Assembly: GCA_018432235.1 (NCBI GenBank)
Contig: JAHDLO010000053.1
Span: 1-64,000 of the forward strand
Origin: Clostridiaceae bacterium
GTDB lineage: Bacteria; Bacillota; Clostridia; Peptostreptococcales; Natronincolaceae
Reading direction: 5' to 3'
DNA: 64,000 nt
Below are positions 14,055 through 26,685 of this stretch, piece after piece (the stretch's first letter is position 1; each line of letters begins with the position of its first letter). The notes below the pieces were generated by a model that was not told where the DNA came from, searched no databases, and worked only from the letters and a program-made list of their open reading frames with translations. A program made the translations under genes and the position numbers.

Positions 14055-16175
14055 TTAATTTTCCACCAGCATAAAATCTATTTCTCTCATTTGAACATTT
14101 ACCTTGGCAACCTGAATCTTTACCTCATCTCCAATTCGGAATACCCTTTTTCTGCGCTCACCGGTTAATATATGATTTTGACTATCGAAATTGTAATAAT
14201 CATCCTCCAATGAGCTCAATCTTATAAGCCCTTCAATGGTGTTGTCTAGCTCAATAAACATACCAAAGGAGGTGATACTTGATATAATACCCTCGAAGAC
14301 CTCTCCTATATGACCTTGCATAAATTCAGCCTTCTTCAGGTCTACTGTTTCTCTTTCGGCCTCCTCTGCAGCCCTTTCCCTTGTGGAGGATTGATCTGCA
14401 AAATAACCCACACAGCCATTCATTTTCTTCAACCAACCATCAGATGCTTTATGGGATATCACCGCCTTAATAATTCTATGGATTATCAGGTCGGGATATC
14501 GTCTTATCGGTGATGTAAAGTGAGAATAGTACTCTGCTGCCAAACCGAAATGTCCGGTATTACTAGGGGCATATCGGGCTTTTCTTAAGGATCGAAGCAT
14601 TAGCGTATTGATAACAACCTCTTCCTTTGTGCCCTCTATTTTCTTTAGAAGCTCCTGTAGTGCCTTTGGATGCACCTCTGAATTTAAGCCCTTCAGATGG
14701 TAGCCGAAGTTATGGATAAATTTATTGAATTCCTCCATCTTTTCAATGCTGGGGTCCTCATGGACTCTGTAGACAAAGGGCACATTCATCCAATAGAAAT
14801 GCTCTGCCACGGTTTCATTACAGACCAGCATAAACTCTTCAATCATTCTGTTGGCTATTCTTCTTTCATATTTTCTGATTTCTACTGGCTTACCCTTGTC
14901 ATCCAGTATAACCTTTGCCTCCGGAAAATCGAAGTCTATGGCACCCCTTGCCTCCCGCTTCCTTCTAAGTATCATACTGAGCTCCTCCATTAGCTTAAAG
15001 TCAGCTACCAGGTCCTTATACTTCTTCTGCAGGGCCTTATCATCCTTTTCCAGTATGTTGGAGACATCCTCGTATATCATTCTCTCATTAATATTTATTA
15101 CGGATTCCATGATTTCATGGGCTACAACTCTACCGCTGTCGTCTATTTCCATCATGCAGGTTAGAGAAAGCCGATTGATTTTAGGATTTAAGCTACAAAC
15201 ACCGTTGGAGAGCTTTTGTGGCAGCATAGGTATTACCCTGTCAACAAGATAAACACTGGTGCCCCGCTTTACGGCCTCCTTATCCAGCTCTGTACCATCC
15301 TTTACATAGTGACTGACATCTGCAATATGTACCCCCAGACGATAGTTGCCGTTTTCCAGCTTTTCTACTGAAACTGCGTCATCCAGATCCTTGGCATCGG
15401 CACCGTCAATGGTAACCATCCTTAATCCCCTGAGGTCTGCCCTTCTGGCGATTTCTTCCTCAGGAATTTCCTCCGGTATGGCCTCTGTTTCTCTGATAAC
15501 AGCTTCGGGGAACTCTAAATCCAGCTTGTGCTTTCGGATAATGGCCAATATATTGGTTTCTCCGTCATCCTTGTAGCCCAAAATTTCTACAACTTTACCC
15601 TCTGGATTTCTTCTGGCCTCGGGCCATCTTGTAATCTCACATACTACCTTATGACCATCCTTGGCCTTTTTGCTATCACCCTTTGATACGTATATATCCG
15701 CATTTATTCTTGGATCATCCGGCACGACAAAGCCAAAATTTCTGCTTTCCTCGTAGGTTCCAACGACTTCAAGGTTGGCTCTATCCAGTATTCTGATGAT
15801 TTCGCCCTCGGCTCGCTTGCTGTTGGTGTTCAGTGTGTTTACTCTGGCTATTACCCTGTCGTTATGCATTGCACCATTCATTAGATTGGCAGCTATAAAG
15901 ACATCGTCTACATCCTCATAATCTGATATGACAAAACCAAAGCCCTTGGCATTCCCCTGCAATCTGCCTACGATAAGTCCCATTCGTTCTGGTACGCCAT
16001 AGCGTTTCTTTCTTGTCTTTATGATCAATCCCTCTGTTGTCATTTCCTCCAATATCCCAGAAAACTTCTTTTGATCCTTTTTTGATATTTTAAGGGCCTC
16101 CGCCAGCTCCTCCTCCAGCATTGGATTATATGCAGATTCCCTCATAAATTCAACAATACGTTCCTTTATTGTCAA
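14055..16175 (-). CDS. rnr: ribonuclease R
   Basis: A 706-residue 3'-5' exoribonuclease of the RNB/RNase II family. The order is an N-terminal winged helix (about 1-65), two cold-shock domains (about 65-230), the RNB catalytic domain with the Asp cluster in TIDGADAKDLDDAVSV (about 255-270), and a C-terminal S1 domain (GHIGEVFEGIISSITSFGMF). I chose the TTG at 16175 because AAGGAGGGG lies 7 bases upstream; the ATG further up at 16223 has no such site. It partners with SmpB and tmRNA in degrading defective mRNA. Confidence 0.95.
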   Translation of the reverse strand: MTIKERIVEFMRESAYNPMLEEELAEALKISKKDQKKFSGILEEMTTEGLIIKTRKKRYGVPERMGLIVGRLQGNAKGFGFVISDYEDVDDVFIAANLMNGAMHNDRVIARVNTLNTNSKRAEGEIIRILDRANLEVVGTYEESRNFGFVVPDDPRINADIYVSKGDSKKAKDGHKVVCEITRWPEARRNPEGKVVEILGYKDDGETNILAIIRKHKLDLEFPEAVIRETEAIPEEIPEEEIARRADLRGLRMVTIDGADAKDLDDAVSVEKLENGNYRLGVHIADVSHYVKDGTELDKEAVKRGTSVYLVDRVIPMLPQKLSNGVCSLNPKINRLSLTCMMEIDDSGRVVAHEIMESVININERMIYEDVSNILEKDDKALQKKYKDLVADFKLMEELSMILRRKREARGAIDFDFPEAKVILDDKGKPVEIRKYERRIANRMIEEFMLVCNETVAEHFYWMNVPFVYRVHEDPSIEKMEEFNKFIHNFGYHLKGLNSEVHPKALQELLKKIEGTKEEVVINTLMLRSLRKARYAPSNTGHFGLAAEYYSHFTSPIRRYPDLIIHRIIKAVISHKASDGWLKKMNGCVGYFADQSSTRERAAEEAERETVDLKKAEFMQGHIGEVFEGIISSITSFGMFIELDNTIEGLIRLSSLEDDYYNFDSQNHILTGERRKRVFRIGDEVKIQVAKVNVQMREIDFMLVEN

Positions 16176-16274
16176 GTCAACCCCTCCTTTTGCATTTAAG
16201 AATTTTATATTCATTATTTGCATTTATTCATTTATTTATGTTATGTATTTCCTAGGAAATACGATAATACGACA

Positions 16275-16583
16275 TTACAAATAGTAGTATAGCATAACTA
16301 TTGTAAATAGCTTATTAAGCAGTATACAGACCGGTACACCTATGTAAAACTTCTTCTTGCTTATTTTATGATGAAAAACCACCATTCCTATGATTTCCCC
16401 TACGGCTCCTCCAATGAGGGCCAAAAGCAGCAATATATTTTCAGGTACTCTTCTATGCTGTTTTACAGCCATATATTTATCATAGCCCATTACGCCAAAG
16501 GTAATACAGCAAATAATCAGACTGTAAATAAAATATATTGTTAACGGCAGTGAGAAATGCTTCAATAAAATGCTAACCGTCAT
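16275..16583 (-). CDS. DUF1294 family small membrane protein
   Basis: A 102-residue protein with three or four hydrophobic segments (about 12-32, 45-62, 82-101). The family signature is seen as MGYDKYMAVKQHRRVPE, then LLLLALIGGAVGEIIGM and FHHKISKKKFYIGVP. Function is unknown; some family members are fused to cold-shock domains. GGGGGA precedes the ATG. It sits between the pyrophosphatase gene and rnr. Confidence 0.85.
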   Translation of the reverse strand: MTVSILLKHFSLPLTIYFIYSLIICCITFGVMGYDKYMAVKQHRRVPENILLLLALIGGAVGEIIGMVVFHHKISKKKFYIGVPVCILLNKLFTIVMLYYYL

Positions 16584-16675
16584 TTAGATTCCCCCTTTTA
16601 TTTATTATACCTATTTGATCTGCTTTAAATCAGTTGATAGGGTTATTTTACATAGTAGCTACAACATTGAAAAAA

Positions 16676-16701
16676 AGCCCTTAATCAGCTGATTAAGGGC
16701 T
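16676..16701 (-). terminator. intrinsic terminator after hppA
   Basis: The 26-bp perfect palindrome AGCCCTTAATCAG/CTGATTAAGGGCT is followed on the minus strand by TTTTTTTC. It lies 10 bases past the pyrophosphatase stop. Confidence 0.92.
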
Positions 16702-16711
16702 CTGTATTATT

Positions 16712-18724
16712 TTAGTCAAGCAATCTCATCAGCATGCCGCCGTATCTTAAGAATAGTGGGGCAAATACTACTGACACTATTGTCATTAATTTTATTAGGA
16801 TATTGATGGATGGTCCAGAGGTATCTTTGAATGGGTCACCTACAGTATCTCCAACAACTGCAGCCTTATGAGGCTCGCTTCCCTTTCCACCATGATGTCC
16901 TTCTTCGATGTATTTCTTAGCGTTGTCCCAAGCGCCACCGGCATTGGCCATCATGATCGCTAAAAGCACACCTGAAACCAAAGAACCTGCTAATAGTCCA
17001 CCTACTGCATCAGCTCCGAATAGTAGGCCAATGATAAGCGGTGAAACTACGGCTAATATACCCGGAACAACCATTTCCTTTAATGCAGCTGCTGTACTAA
17101 TATCAACACAGGTTGCATATTCAGGCTTACCTGTTCCCTCCATAATACCTGGTATTTCTTTAAACTGTCTTCTTACCTCTTCGATCATTTGGAAGGCGGC
17201 CTTACCAACAGCCTCCATTGTCATTGCTGAGAATAGGAATGGCAGCATTCCACCAATTAGCATACCAGCAATAACTGCAGGTCTTGTAATATCGATTGAA
17301 GATAACCCAACCGCTGCTGTATAGGTTGCGAACAGCGCCAATGCGGTTAATGCCGCAGAGCCTATTGCAAAGCCCTTACCCATAGCTGCTGTTGTATTAC
17401 CAACTGCGTCTAGCTTGTCTGTAATTTTTCTAACCTCTTTAGGCAATTCACACATTTCAGCAATACCACCTGCATTGTCGGCGATAGGACCGTAGGCGTC
17501 AACTGCAACCGTCATACCCGCTGTAGCCAACATACCAACTGCCGCTAGAGCTATACCAAATAGGCCTGCAACGCTGTATGAAAGTAGTATGCCAACGGAT
17601 ATTAATATGATAGGCCATGCTGTTGAAAGCATACCTACTGCAAGTCCACTAATTATGGTTGTTGCTGGACCAGTCTCAGATTGCTTTGCAATCTTTTTAA
17701 CTGAGTTGTAGCTTCCTGATGTATACACTTCTGTTATTTGTCCGATAAGAATACCGACAACTAAGCCTGTTACTACAGCAAGGAAGCCCTTAATATCTCC
17801 AAGAATGCTTGTGCTTAGGAAATATGTGGCGATAACCGTGATGACACCACTGACATAGGTACCTGTTTTCAAAGACTTTTGAGGGTCCTTGTTTTCATCT
17901 CCCTTAACAAAGAAGGTTCCAATGATAGAAGCAATAATACCCACTGCCGCCAGCATTAATGTAAAGAATGCGCCTTTTACATCATATGCCAGTAGGCCTA
18001 AAGCAATAGCTGATATTATAGATCCAACATAGGACTCAAATAGGTCAGCCCCCATACCTGCAACGTCACCAACATTATCGCCAACATTGTCTGCGATAAC
18101 CGCAGGGTTTCTTGGGTCATCCTCCGGAATTCCGGCCTCTACCTTACCCACAAGGTCAGCACCAACATCTGCTGCCTTTGTATATATACCACCACCAACA
18201 CGACCAAATAATGCGATTGATGATGCACCTAACGCAAAACCTGTAATGATTCCTGCTGAATCAGTCGGTGAATTGGAAAGATTAAGAAATATATAAAGTC
18301 CACCTACACCAAGTAAGCCTAAGCCAACTACCGACATCCCCATTACTGCTCCGCCTGAAAAAGCAACGCTTAAAGCCTTGTTCATTCCGCCTTCCTTTGC
18401 TCCGTTGGCTGTTCTAACGTTTGCCTTAGTAGCAACCTGCATACCAAAGAAACCAGCTAAACCAGAGAAAACAGCGCCTACAAGGAAGCATAAAGCAGTA
18501 GGCCAACCAATACCAAAACCTAATACAACAAAAAGTACTAAAGCAAAAATAACAAGAGTCTTGTATTCTCTTGTTAGGAAAGCCATAGCACCCTCATGGA
18601 TATAAGATGAAATTTCTTTCATTCTATCAGTTCCAACATCTACACGATTAATCTTTGCTGCAAGTATGTAAGCAAATATTAAAGCAATGATGCCTACAAT
18701 CGGTGCAAGAATAGTAAAATCCAT
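16712..18724 (-). CDS. hppA: membrane-bound, K+-dependent ion-pumping pyrophosphatase
   Basis: A 670-residue polytopic enzyme with about 15-16 membrane segments that couples PPi hydrolysis to Na+ and/or H+ export. PPi and Mg2+ sites are intact: [37 protein letters not shown], and the C-terminal [20 protein letters not shown]. The motif GNTTAA (Ala rather than Lys after TT) marks the K+-dependent subfamily, most of which pump Na+; the ion choice itself is inference. The gene is inserted between secG and rnr, which are often neighbours. Confidence 0.95.
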   Translation of the reverse strand: MDFTILAPIVGIIALIFAYILAAKINRVDVGTDRMKEISSYIHEGAMAFLTREYKTLVIFALVLFVVLGFGIGWPTALCFLVGAVFSGLAGFFGMQVATKANVRTANGAKEGGMNKALSVAFSGGAVMGMSVVGLGLLGVGGLYIFLNLSNSPTDSAGIITGFALGASSIALFGRVGGGIYTKAADVGADLVGKVEAGIPEDDPRNPAVIADNVGDNVGDVAGMGADLFESYVGSIISAIALGLLAYDVKGAFFTLMLAAVGIIASIIGTFFVKGDENKDPQKSLKTGTYVSGVITVIATYFLSTSILGDIKGFLAVVTGLVVGILIGQITEVYTSGSYNSVKKIAKQSETGPATTIISGLAVGMLSTAWPIILISVGILLSYSVAGLFGIALAAVGMLATAGMTVAVDAYGPIADNAGGIAEMCELPKEVRKITDKLDAVGNTTAAMGKGFAIGSAALTALALFATYTAAVGLSSIDITRPAVIAGMLIGGMLPFLFSAMTMEAVGKAAFQMIEEVRRQFKEIPGIMEGTGKPEYATCVDISTAAALKEMVVPGILAVVSPLIIGLLFGADAVGGLLAGSLVSGVLLAIMMANAGGAWDNAKKYIEEGHHGGKGSEPHKAAVVGDTVGDPFKDTSGPSINILIKLMTIVSVVFAPLFLRYGGMLMRLLD

Positions 18725-18762
18725 TTTAAAGTGCTCCTCCTTAAACTTATTCAGTTTTATAT

Positions 18763-18993
18763 TTATCTTTGAATTGCAACTAATGCTATAGCAACAATTA
18801 AGAATAATGCTGCTGCAATTGAAGTTACTCTACTTAGCATGCCTTCATAGCCTCTTCCTTGCTTGCCCCATATTTGCTCTGCTCCTCCAGTTATTGAACC
18901 AGATAAACCAGCACTTTTACCGGATTGTAGTAAAATACTTCCAATTAATATTAAAGATACGATAACCTGAATTACCATTAATACTATTCTCAT
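18763..18993 (-). CDS. secG: preprotein translocase subunit SecG
   Basis: A 76-residue protein with two membrane helices (about 1-22 and 52-75) and the conserved loop [20 protein letters not shown], then [12 protein letters not shown]. SecG assists SecYE and SecA in protein export. It lies 38 bases upstream of hppA and is probably transcribed with it. Confidence 0.95.
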   Translation of the reverse strand: MRIVLMVIQVIVSLILIGSILLQSGKSAGLSGSITGGAEQIWGKQGRGYEGMLSRVTSIAAALFLIVAIALVAIQR

Positions 18994-19225
18994 TTCTCCA
19001 CCTCCTATACGACTAGATTAACATGAATATTTTAACACAGCCCTTGAGGAAAAGCAACCAATTAATTCAAATCTCAATGGGTCTTTAACTTTTTTTATTG
19101 CTATTTAATCTACGTACCAGCGATATACTTTTTATAATTATAAGATTTACGGAATTTAAATTCACCCTTTAGAAAACATGCGTCAATGCGTTTGCACAAA
19201 ATCATGGCTTTGATAAAACATGAAA

Positions 19226-19263
19226 ATAATAATAAGGGTAAGCGACTACCCTTATTATTATTG
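19226..19263 (-). terminator. intrinsic terminator of the glycolytic operon
   Basis: A 16-bp perfect stem, AATAATAATAAGGGTA with its complement, encloses the loop AGCGAC. It is T-rich on the 3' side of the minus strand and lies about 30 bases past the eno stop. The remaining gap up to secG (18994-19225) shows nothing else that I can name. Confidence 0.9.
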
Positions 19264-19292
19264 GTATTAATTGTATATTCTATACTTGCTTA

Positions 19293-20603
<1,311 letters not shown>

Positions 20604-20614
20604 TTAATTATATT

Positions 20615-22150
20615 TTAGCCCTTGATTATGAGGGCTTCTCCAGTCATTTCCGTCGGCTTAGGCAGTTCCAGCATATCCAACAGGGTTGGTGCGATATCGC
20701 ATAGCCTTCCACCCTCTCTAAGTCCTACCTTGCCCACGCCTGCAACAATTAAAGGAACAGGGTTGATGGTATGGGCTGTTACAGGTGCTCCGGTTGCCTC
20801 ATCCAGCAGTTCTTCTGAATTGCCATGATCTGAAGTGATGATGACCTTACCACCCTTTTCAAGTATACCGTCCACTACTTTACCCAAACAGCTGTCTACT
20901 GTTTCCAGTGCCTTTACAACAGCATCAAATACCCCTGTATGTCCAACCATATCAGGATTTGCAAAGTTAAGCACTATAAAATCATGCTGATCCGCCTCTA
21001 ATGCCTTCAATAGCTCCTCTGTAACCTCATGAGCACTCATTTCAGGCTTCAGGTCGTAGGTTGCCACCATCGGTGACGGTATCAGTTTTCTATCCTCTCC
21101 TGGATATTCTGCTTCTATTCCGCCATTGAAGAAATAGGTAACGTGGGCATATTTCTCTGTTTCGGCTATCCTAAACTGCTTAATGCCTAAACCACTGAGA
21201 TATTCGCCTATCGTGTTTTTAAGACTCTGGGGCTCGTAAGCCACCTTTACCCCTGCTATGCTCTTATCATATTGGGTCATGCTGACATAATGCAATGGAA
21301 AAAAGCCCTTGTCTCTGACAAAGCCGTTGAACTCAGAATCCATTAAGACTCTGGTCAGCTGCCTTGCCCTGTCGGGTCTAAAATTAAAGAATATGATGGA
21401 ATCCTCATCGTCAATAGTATGAGCAGCACCATTGCCCTGAATTACTGTCGGTATAACAAATTCGTCGTTTTCACCGGCCTGGTATGCAATTTCAACTGCC
21501 TTTACAGGATCTTCAGCAGTTCTTCCTGCCCCCAGCACCATGGCGTCATAGGCTAGCTTTACACGGTCCCACCTATTATCTCTATCCATGGCATAATATC
21601 TTCCGGAGACGGTGACAACCTTGCCGATGCCAATTTCCTTAATTTTTTCCTGAAGCTCCTTCACATAACCTAATGCACTGGTGGGAGGAGTATCCCTTCC
21701 ATCTAGGAAGCAATGGATGTACACTGCCTTTAGATCTTTTTCTTGTGCCAGCTTCAGCAGGGCATAAAGATGCTCTATATGACTGTGCACACCGCCATCC
21801 GACAGCAATCCCATCAGGTGCAGGGCCTTACCCTTTGCCTTGGCTGCTGCTATAGCAGCATTAATGACGGGATTATCGTAGAAGGCACCGGTTCTAATCT
21901 CCTGCGTTATTCTAGTGAGCTCCTGATATACTATTCTTCCAGCACCAATATTTAAATGACCTACCTCAGAATTTCCCATTTGACCTTCGGGAAGTCCAAC
22001 CGCAAGTCCGCTGGCCTCTATTGTGGTATATGGAAACTGGTTCATATATCTATTGTAATTTGGCAGCTTAGCAGCCTTTATGGCATTGCCGTATTCAGAG
22101 CTGCTGATACCAAAGCCATCAAGTATAATTAATGCTACGGGCTTTTTCAT
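20615..22150 (-). CDS. gpmI: 2,3-bisphosphoglycerate-independent phosphoglycerate mutase
   Basis: A 511-residue Mn2+-dependent mutase. Motifs include LIILDGFG, GNSEVGHLNIGAGR with the nucleophilic Ser, HCFLDGRDTPP, RYYAMDRDNRWDR, NFRPDRARQ, and the C-terminal metal sites LNFANPDMVGHTG and ITSDHGNSEE. The ATG at 22150 follows GGGGG at good spacing. It lies in the glycolytic operon, 15 bases after tpiA. Confidence 0.98.
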   Translation of the reverse strand: MKKPVALIILDGFGISSSEYGNAIKAAKLPNYNRYMNQFPYTTIEASGLAVGLPEGQMGNSEVGHLNIGAGRIVYQELTRITQEIRTGAFYDNPVINAAIAAAKAKGKALHLMGLLSDGGVHSHIEHLYALLKLAQEKDLKAVYIHCFLDGRDTPPTSALGYVKELQEKIKEIGIGKVVTVSGRYYAMDRDNRWDRVKLAYDAMVLGAGRTAEDPVKAVEIAYQAGENDEFVIPTVIQGNGAAHTIDDEDSIIFFNFRPDRARQLTRVLMDSEFNGFVRDKGFFPLHYVSMTQYDKSIAGVKVAYEPQSLKNTIGEYLSGLGIKQFRIAETEKYAHVTYFFNGGIEAEYPGEDRKLIPSPMVATYDLKPEMSAHEVTEELLKALEADQHDFIVLNFANPDMVGHTGVFDAVVKALETVDSCLGKVVDGILEKGGKVIITSDHGNSEELLDEATGAPVTAHTINPVPLIVAGVGKVGLREGGRLCDIAPTLLDMLELPKPTEMTGEALIIKG

Positions 22151-22165
22151 CAATATAACCCCCTT

Positions 22166-22912
22166 CTAGAAATTTACAATTTCTAAGAACGACGCTGCAT
22201 CCAGGCTGGCACCACCGACTAAAGCGCCGTCAATGTCATCCTCCTGCATAATTTCAGTTGCATTTGAAGACTTTACACTGCCACCGTATTGAATCCTCAG
22301 AGCCTCTGAAATGATATCGTCATACTTCTCCCTTACAGTTTCTCTAATATATGCAATAACCTCATTTGCATCCTGTGCCGATGCGGTTTTTCCTGTGCCT
22401 ATGGCCCAAACCGGCTCATAGGCTATTACGATATCCGCCATCGCCGCATTGCTTACGCCCTCCAGTGCCTTTAGCACCTGAGCTTTTACTATGTCGAAGG
22501 TGGTTCCCTGCTCTCTTTCCTCCAGAGTCTCCCCTACGCATAATATTGGCTTTATTCCCTTTTCTAATGCCTTTAAAACCTTTTTATTTACTGTTTCATC
22601 GGTTTCACCAAAATATTGTCTTCTTTCGGAGTGTCCTATGACGACATAATCCACGCCGATTTCCTTTAAAAAGTCTGCTGAAATCTCTCCCGTGAAGGCA
22701 CCAGCGTCCTCCCAATGCATGTTTTGTGCCGCAACCTTTATATTTGTAGCGGTGGCTGCCTTTTTCACCTCTGCTAAGCAGGTATAGGGACAGCATACTA
22801 CTACCTCAACCTCTGTATTTTTAACATCCTCTTTTATTGCTTCTACAAATGCCACTGCTTCATTTATGGTCTTATACATTTTCCAGTTTCCTGCAATAAT
22901 TGGTCTTCGCAT
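22166..22912 (-). CDS. tpiA: triosephosphate isomerase
   Basis: A 248-residue TIM barrel that interconverts dihydroxyacetone phosphate and glyceraldehyde-3-phosphate. Catalytic residues are seen in GNWKMYK (Lys), VIGHSERRQYFGE (His) and AYEPVWAIGTGKTA (Glu, loop 6), with the phosphate motif YGGSVKSSN near the C-terminus. It lies 13 bases downstream of pgk. Confidence 0.99.
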   Translation of the reverse strand: MRRPIIAGNWKMYKTINEAVAFVEAIKEDVKNTEVEVVVCCPYTCLAEVKKAATATNIKVAAQNMHWEDAGAFTGEISADFLKEIGVDYVVIGHSERRQYFGETDETVNKKVLKALEKGIKPILCVGETLEEREQGTTFDIVKAQVLKALEGVSNAAMADIVIAYEPVWAIGTGKTASAQDANEVIAYIRETVREKYDDIISEALRIQYGGSVKSSNATEIMQEDDIDGALVGGASLDAASFLEIVNF

Positions 22913-22925
22913 AAACTACTCCCTT

Positions 22926-24113
22926 CTACCTGTTTTCCAGAACATCGATTCCTGGTAGGATTTTCCCCTCTAGGTATTCTAATGATGCCCCGCCGCCGGT
23001 GGAAATATGTGTCATTTTGTCTGCAAAACCCAGCTGTTCAACTGCAGCAGCACTGTCGCCACCGCCAATGATGGTTGTACCCTTCACCTCTGAAAGGGCT
23101 CTGGCAACCTCTTTGGTACCAACAGCAAAGGCAGGCATTTCAAAAACCCCCATAGGGCCATTCCATATGACTGTCTTCGCATTTTTAACTGCAGCCTCAA
23201 AGGCCTTAACTGACTCTGGGCCTATGTCCAGACCCATCCATTCTGACGGTATTTCATTAATAGCTACTGTTTTATGCTCTGCATCTGCAGCAAATTCCTT
23301 AGCAACCACTGTATCTACTGGTAGCATAAGCTGTACACCCTTAGCCTTGGCCTTTTCCACAAGGCTTTTAGCCAGCTCCAGCTTATCCTCCTCCAACAGG
23401 GATTTTCCTATTTCATAGCCCTGTGCCTTTAGGAAGGTATAGGCCATTCCTCCACCAATCAGAAGGGTATCCACCTTTTCTAATAGGTTCTCGATAACGC
23501 CTATTTTATCTGAAACCTTCGCTCCGCCTAGTATAGCCACAAAGGGTCTTTCAGGATTTTCGAGAGCCTTGCCCATAATCCTTACTTCCTTTTCAATGAG
23601 ATACCCCATTGCCGATGGCAAGAACTCGGCTACACCAGCTGTGGAGCTATGGGCTCTATGGGAGGTTCCGAAGGCATCATTGACATATACATCTCCTAAT
23701 TCCGCCATTTCCTTGGAGAAGCCCTTGTCGTTCTTTTCTTCTTCTTTTCTGTATCTGACATTTTGCAGTAGCAATACCTCTCCAGGTGCCAAAGCAGCGG
23801 CCTTTTCCTTAGCCGTAGCTCCGGTAACCAGTGGATCATCTGCAAATGTGATTTCTTTATTTAATAGGTTGGAGATATGCTTTGCTATAGGCAGCAAGGA
23901 ATACTTTGGATTCGCCTCTCCCTTTGGTCTTCCAAGGTGGGACATCAAAATAACTGCCGCATTTTCCTCCAGCAAGTATGTAATGGTAGGCAATGCCTCT
24001 CTAATTCTTCTATCGTCTGTAATATTGCCCTCTTTATCCTGAGGCACATTAAAATCGCAACGCACTAAAACTTTTTTCCCTTTAACATTAAGATCTTTCA
24101 AGGTCTTTTTCAT
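22926..24113 (-). CDS. pgk: phosphoglycerate kinase
   Basis: A 395-residue kinase that makes ATP from 1,3-bisphosphoglycerate. It shows [57 protein letters not shown], and the ATP-site block [16 protein letters not shown]. The start at 24113 is preceded by AGGAGGGATGATT; the open frame continues upstream but without support. It is unfused, unlike the Thermotoga PGK-TIM. Confidence 0.98.
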   Translation of the reverse strand: MKKTLKDLNVKGKKVLVRCDFNVPQDKEGNITDDRRIREALPTITYLLEENAAVILMSHLGRPKGEANPKYSLLPIAKHISNLLNKEITFADDPLVTGATAKEKAAALAPGEVLLLQNVRYRKEEEKNDKGFSKEMAELGDVYVNDAFGTSHRAHSSTAGVAEFLPSAMGYLIEKEVRIMGKALENPERPFVAILGGAKVSDKIGVIENLLEKVDTLLIGGGMAYTFLKAQGYEIGKSLLEEDKLELAKSLVEKAKAKGVQLMLPVDTVVAKEFAADAEHKTVAINEIPSEWMGLDIGPESVKAFEAAVKNAKTVIWNGPMGVFEMPAFAVGTKEVARALSEVKGTTIIGGGDSAAAVEQLGFADKMTHISTGGGASLEYLEGKILPGIDVLENR

Positions 24114-24472
24114 TAAATCATCCCTCCTATAATATGTGAGCAAAGGCTAATTTCAGTAATATTGCCAATTATGTCCTTATGATTCAATTTAAATATTAGC
24201 ATATGAAGTATGCGTATACAACCCAAAAGCGGTTAAATTTCAAGTCTCTGATTATATTCTGAAAAGAAGCTTCACAGTGCTGCTATTGCTAACCGTTCAA
24301 AGACGCTGTTGTAGATTAAAGATAAGCCAAAGGAAGATCAAGCCACTTTAGACTTAATCTCCCTTTAACCTAGCACCTTGCATCACCTAAATCTAAGGCT
24401 AAGAGATGCAAGGTACTCGAAAAAGCAGCTAGGCTGCCTTTTCTATATATCAATAGGGGTGAAATAACAATT
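24114..24472 (-). promoter_or_regulatory. gap-pgk intergenic region with a 10-bp inverted repeat and hairpins
   Basis: These 359 bases interrupt an otherwise tight operon. ACCTTGCATC (24375-24384) and GATGCAAGGT (24405-24414) are perfect complements 20 bases apart. Next to them GCAGC-TAG-GCTGC (24424-24437) is followed on the minus strand by TTTTT, giving a short possible terminator after gap. Together they could attenuate or process the transcript between gap and pgk; in B. subtilis the corresponding mRNA is cut between cggR and gapA. The rest of the gap shows nothing. Confidence 0.5.
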
Positions 24473-25513
<1,041 letters not shown>

Positions 25514-26536
25514 TTAATAATTTTCTAAAATCTCTCTGGCTGCAGCCTCATCAGTAACTAAAAAGAGATTGTCCTTAAGCTTTGATATGGCTACAATGGC
25601 CCCTGCTTTCCTTGTACCTCCGGCAACACCTATAGTATGAGGAATTTTTACAAAGTCATCCAATCGAATGCCTATTGTCCTGGTTTCATAAACAATTTCA
25701 CCTTGTATGTTGAAATAATAGCCAAAGGCCTCTGACACTGCCTTTCTTTCCTTTAAAATATCGAGGACAGCCGACGAGAGATCTCTTCTCTTGGCCATAT
25801 CCCCCGCTCTGCCTATGCCAAATACCAGCATATTGACCTGCTTTATCAGCTCTCTTACCTTCTGAATATCGGGGTCCTCCATAATACTCTGTAGTATTTT
25901 CTCACTAAGGGTATCTGACGCATGTAAAAGATGATAGCTCCCCTTCAGTCGTTGTGCCATTTCCGCCGCTACGGTATTGGCTTGACTCTCCATTCTGGCA
26001 CCGAGACCGCCTCTTGCAGGAACTACGATTATGCCTTTATCCTTTGTTTGCTGCGTTAAACCCTTTGCTACAGCTGCCATAGTGCTGCCACCGGTGACGC
26101 CTATTATGAAATTTTCCTTCACAATACCCTCAATGATTTTAGAGGTCTCTCTGGCAATTTCATTTAATATATAAGGGTCCTTATCACTGTCACCCGCAAC
26201 TATAAACACATTATTCAGCTTTAGTTTGCGCTTTAATTCCTCTTCTAAACCTCTAATTCCTTTAATTGAGTAGATAATGTCCTTCAGCTTATCCAGGACC
26301 TCATCTCCCTCTGCTGTTGTGGTCATTCCTGCAGCATTTATTTCTATTAAACCCTGATTTTTTAAAAACTCCACCTCTCCCCGTACAATTCTTTCTCCAG
26401 TTGAAAGGTGATTGGCAAGGGCTCTTCTGCCTATAGGCTGTAGAGTAAAAATGCTTCTTAAAACTTCATATCTTCTTTCCAGCATTTCCAAAGCTTCGGG
26501 AATAATCCTTCTTTGAATATCTATTATTTCCTTCAT
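25514..26536 (-). CDS. cggR: central glycolytic genes regulator CggR
   Basis: A 340-residue SorC/DeoR-type repressor with an N-terminal winged helix (about residues 30-80: GRRALANHLSTGERIVRGEV) and a C-terminal sugar-phosphate effector domain (from about 105, VTGGSTMAAVAKGL, VPARGGLGA, VFGIGRAGDMAKRRDLS). In B. subtilis, CggR represses gapA-pgk-tpi-pgm-eno and is released by fructose-1,6-bisphosphate. The gene order is the same here and a matching operator lies upstream. Confidence 0.95.
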   Translation of the reverse strand: MKEIIDIQRRIIPEALEMLERRYEVLRSIFTLQPIGRRALANHLSTGERIVRGEVEFLKNQGLIEINAAGMTTTAEGDEVLDKLKDIIYSIKGIRGLEEELKRKLKLNNVFIVAGDSDKDPYILNEIARETSKIIEGIVKENFIIGVTGGSTMAAVAKGLTQQTKDKGIIVVPARGGLGARMESQANTVAAEMAQRLKGSYHLLHASDTLSEKILQSIMEDPDIQKVRELIKQVNMLVFGIGRAGDMAKRRDLSSAVLDILKERKAVSEAFGYYFNIQGEIVYETRTIGIRLDDFVKIPHTIGVAGGTRKAGAIVAISKLKDNLFLVTDEAAAREILENY

Positions 26537-26556
26537 CCTTCACCTCTTTTCTGTGG

Positions 26557-26591
26557 GTCTAAATATGTCCCTCATGCACATATTGTGTCCC
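26557..26591 (-). promoter_or_regulatory. CggR operator
   Basis: On the minus strand two direct repeats, GGGACACAATATGTG and GGGACATATTTAGAC, start exactly 20 bases apart. This matches the known B. subtilis form (GGGAC-N6-TGTC repeated with a 20-base period), with the second half of each repeat degenerate. It lies between the promoter and the cggR start, a roadblock position. Confidence 0.8.
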
Positions 26592-26623
26592 TTGCAGGGT
26601 AAAAAAAATGCTTTTATGCCTTT

Positions 26624-26652
26624 ATTATATTATATATTTTTTGGAGAAGCAA
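26624..26652 (-). promoter_or_regulatory. promoter of the cggR-glycolytic operon
   Basis: The -35 box TTGCTT (26647-26652), a 17-base spacer and the -10 box TATAAT (26624-26629), all read on the minus strand. Transcription would begin near 26617, about 25 bases before the CggR operator. Confidence 0.75.
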
Positions 26653-26685
26653 CCATTTCTATACACAAAATTTAATCAATAAAAA

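Noticed and set aside
23569-24042. Long plus-strand open frames opposite glycolytic, grd and Mo genes (e.g. 22999-23418, 56241-56765)
   Set aside because: They are antisense shadows of well-supported genes, with no ribosome binding sites or recognisable domains.
24421-24442. A strong terminator ending the operon after gap
   Set aside because: The stem is only 5-6 bp with a 3-base loop; the following genes have no clear separate promoter, so I list it only as a possible attenuator.
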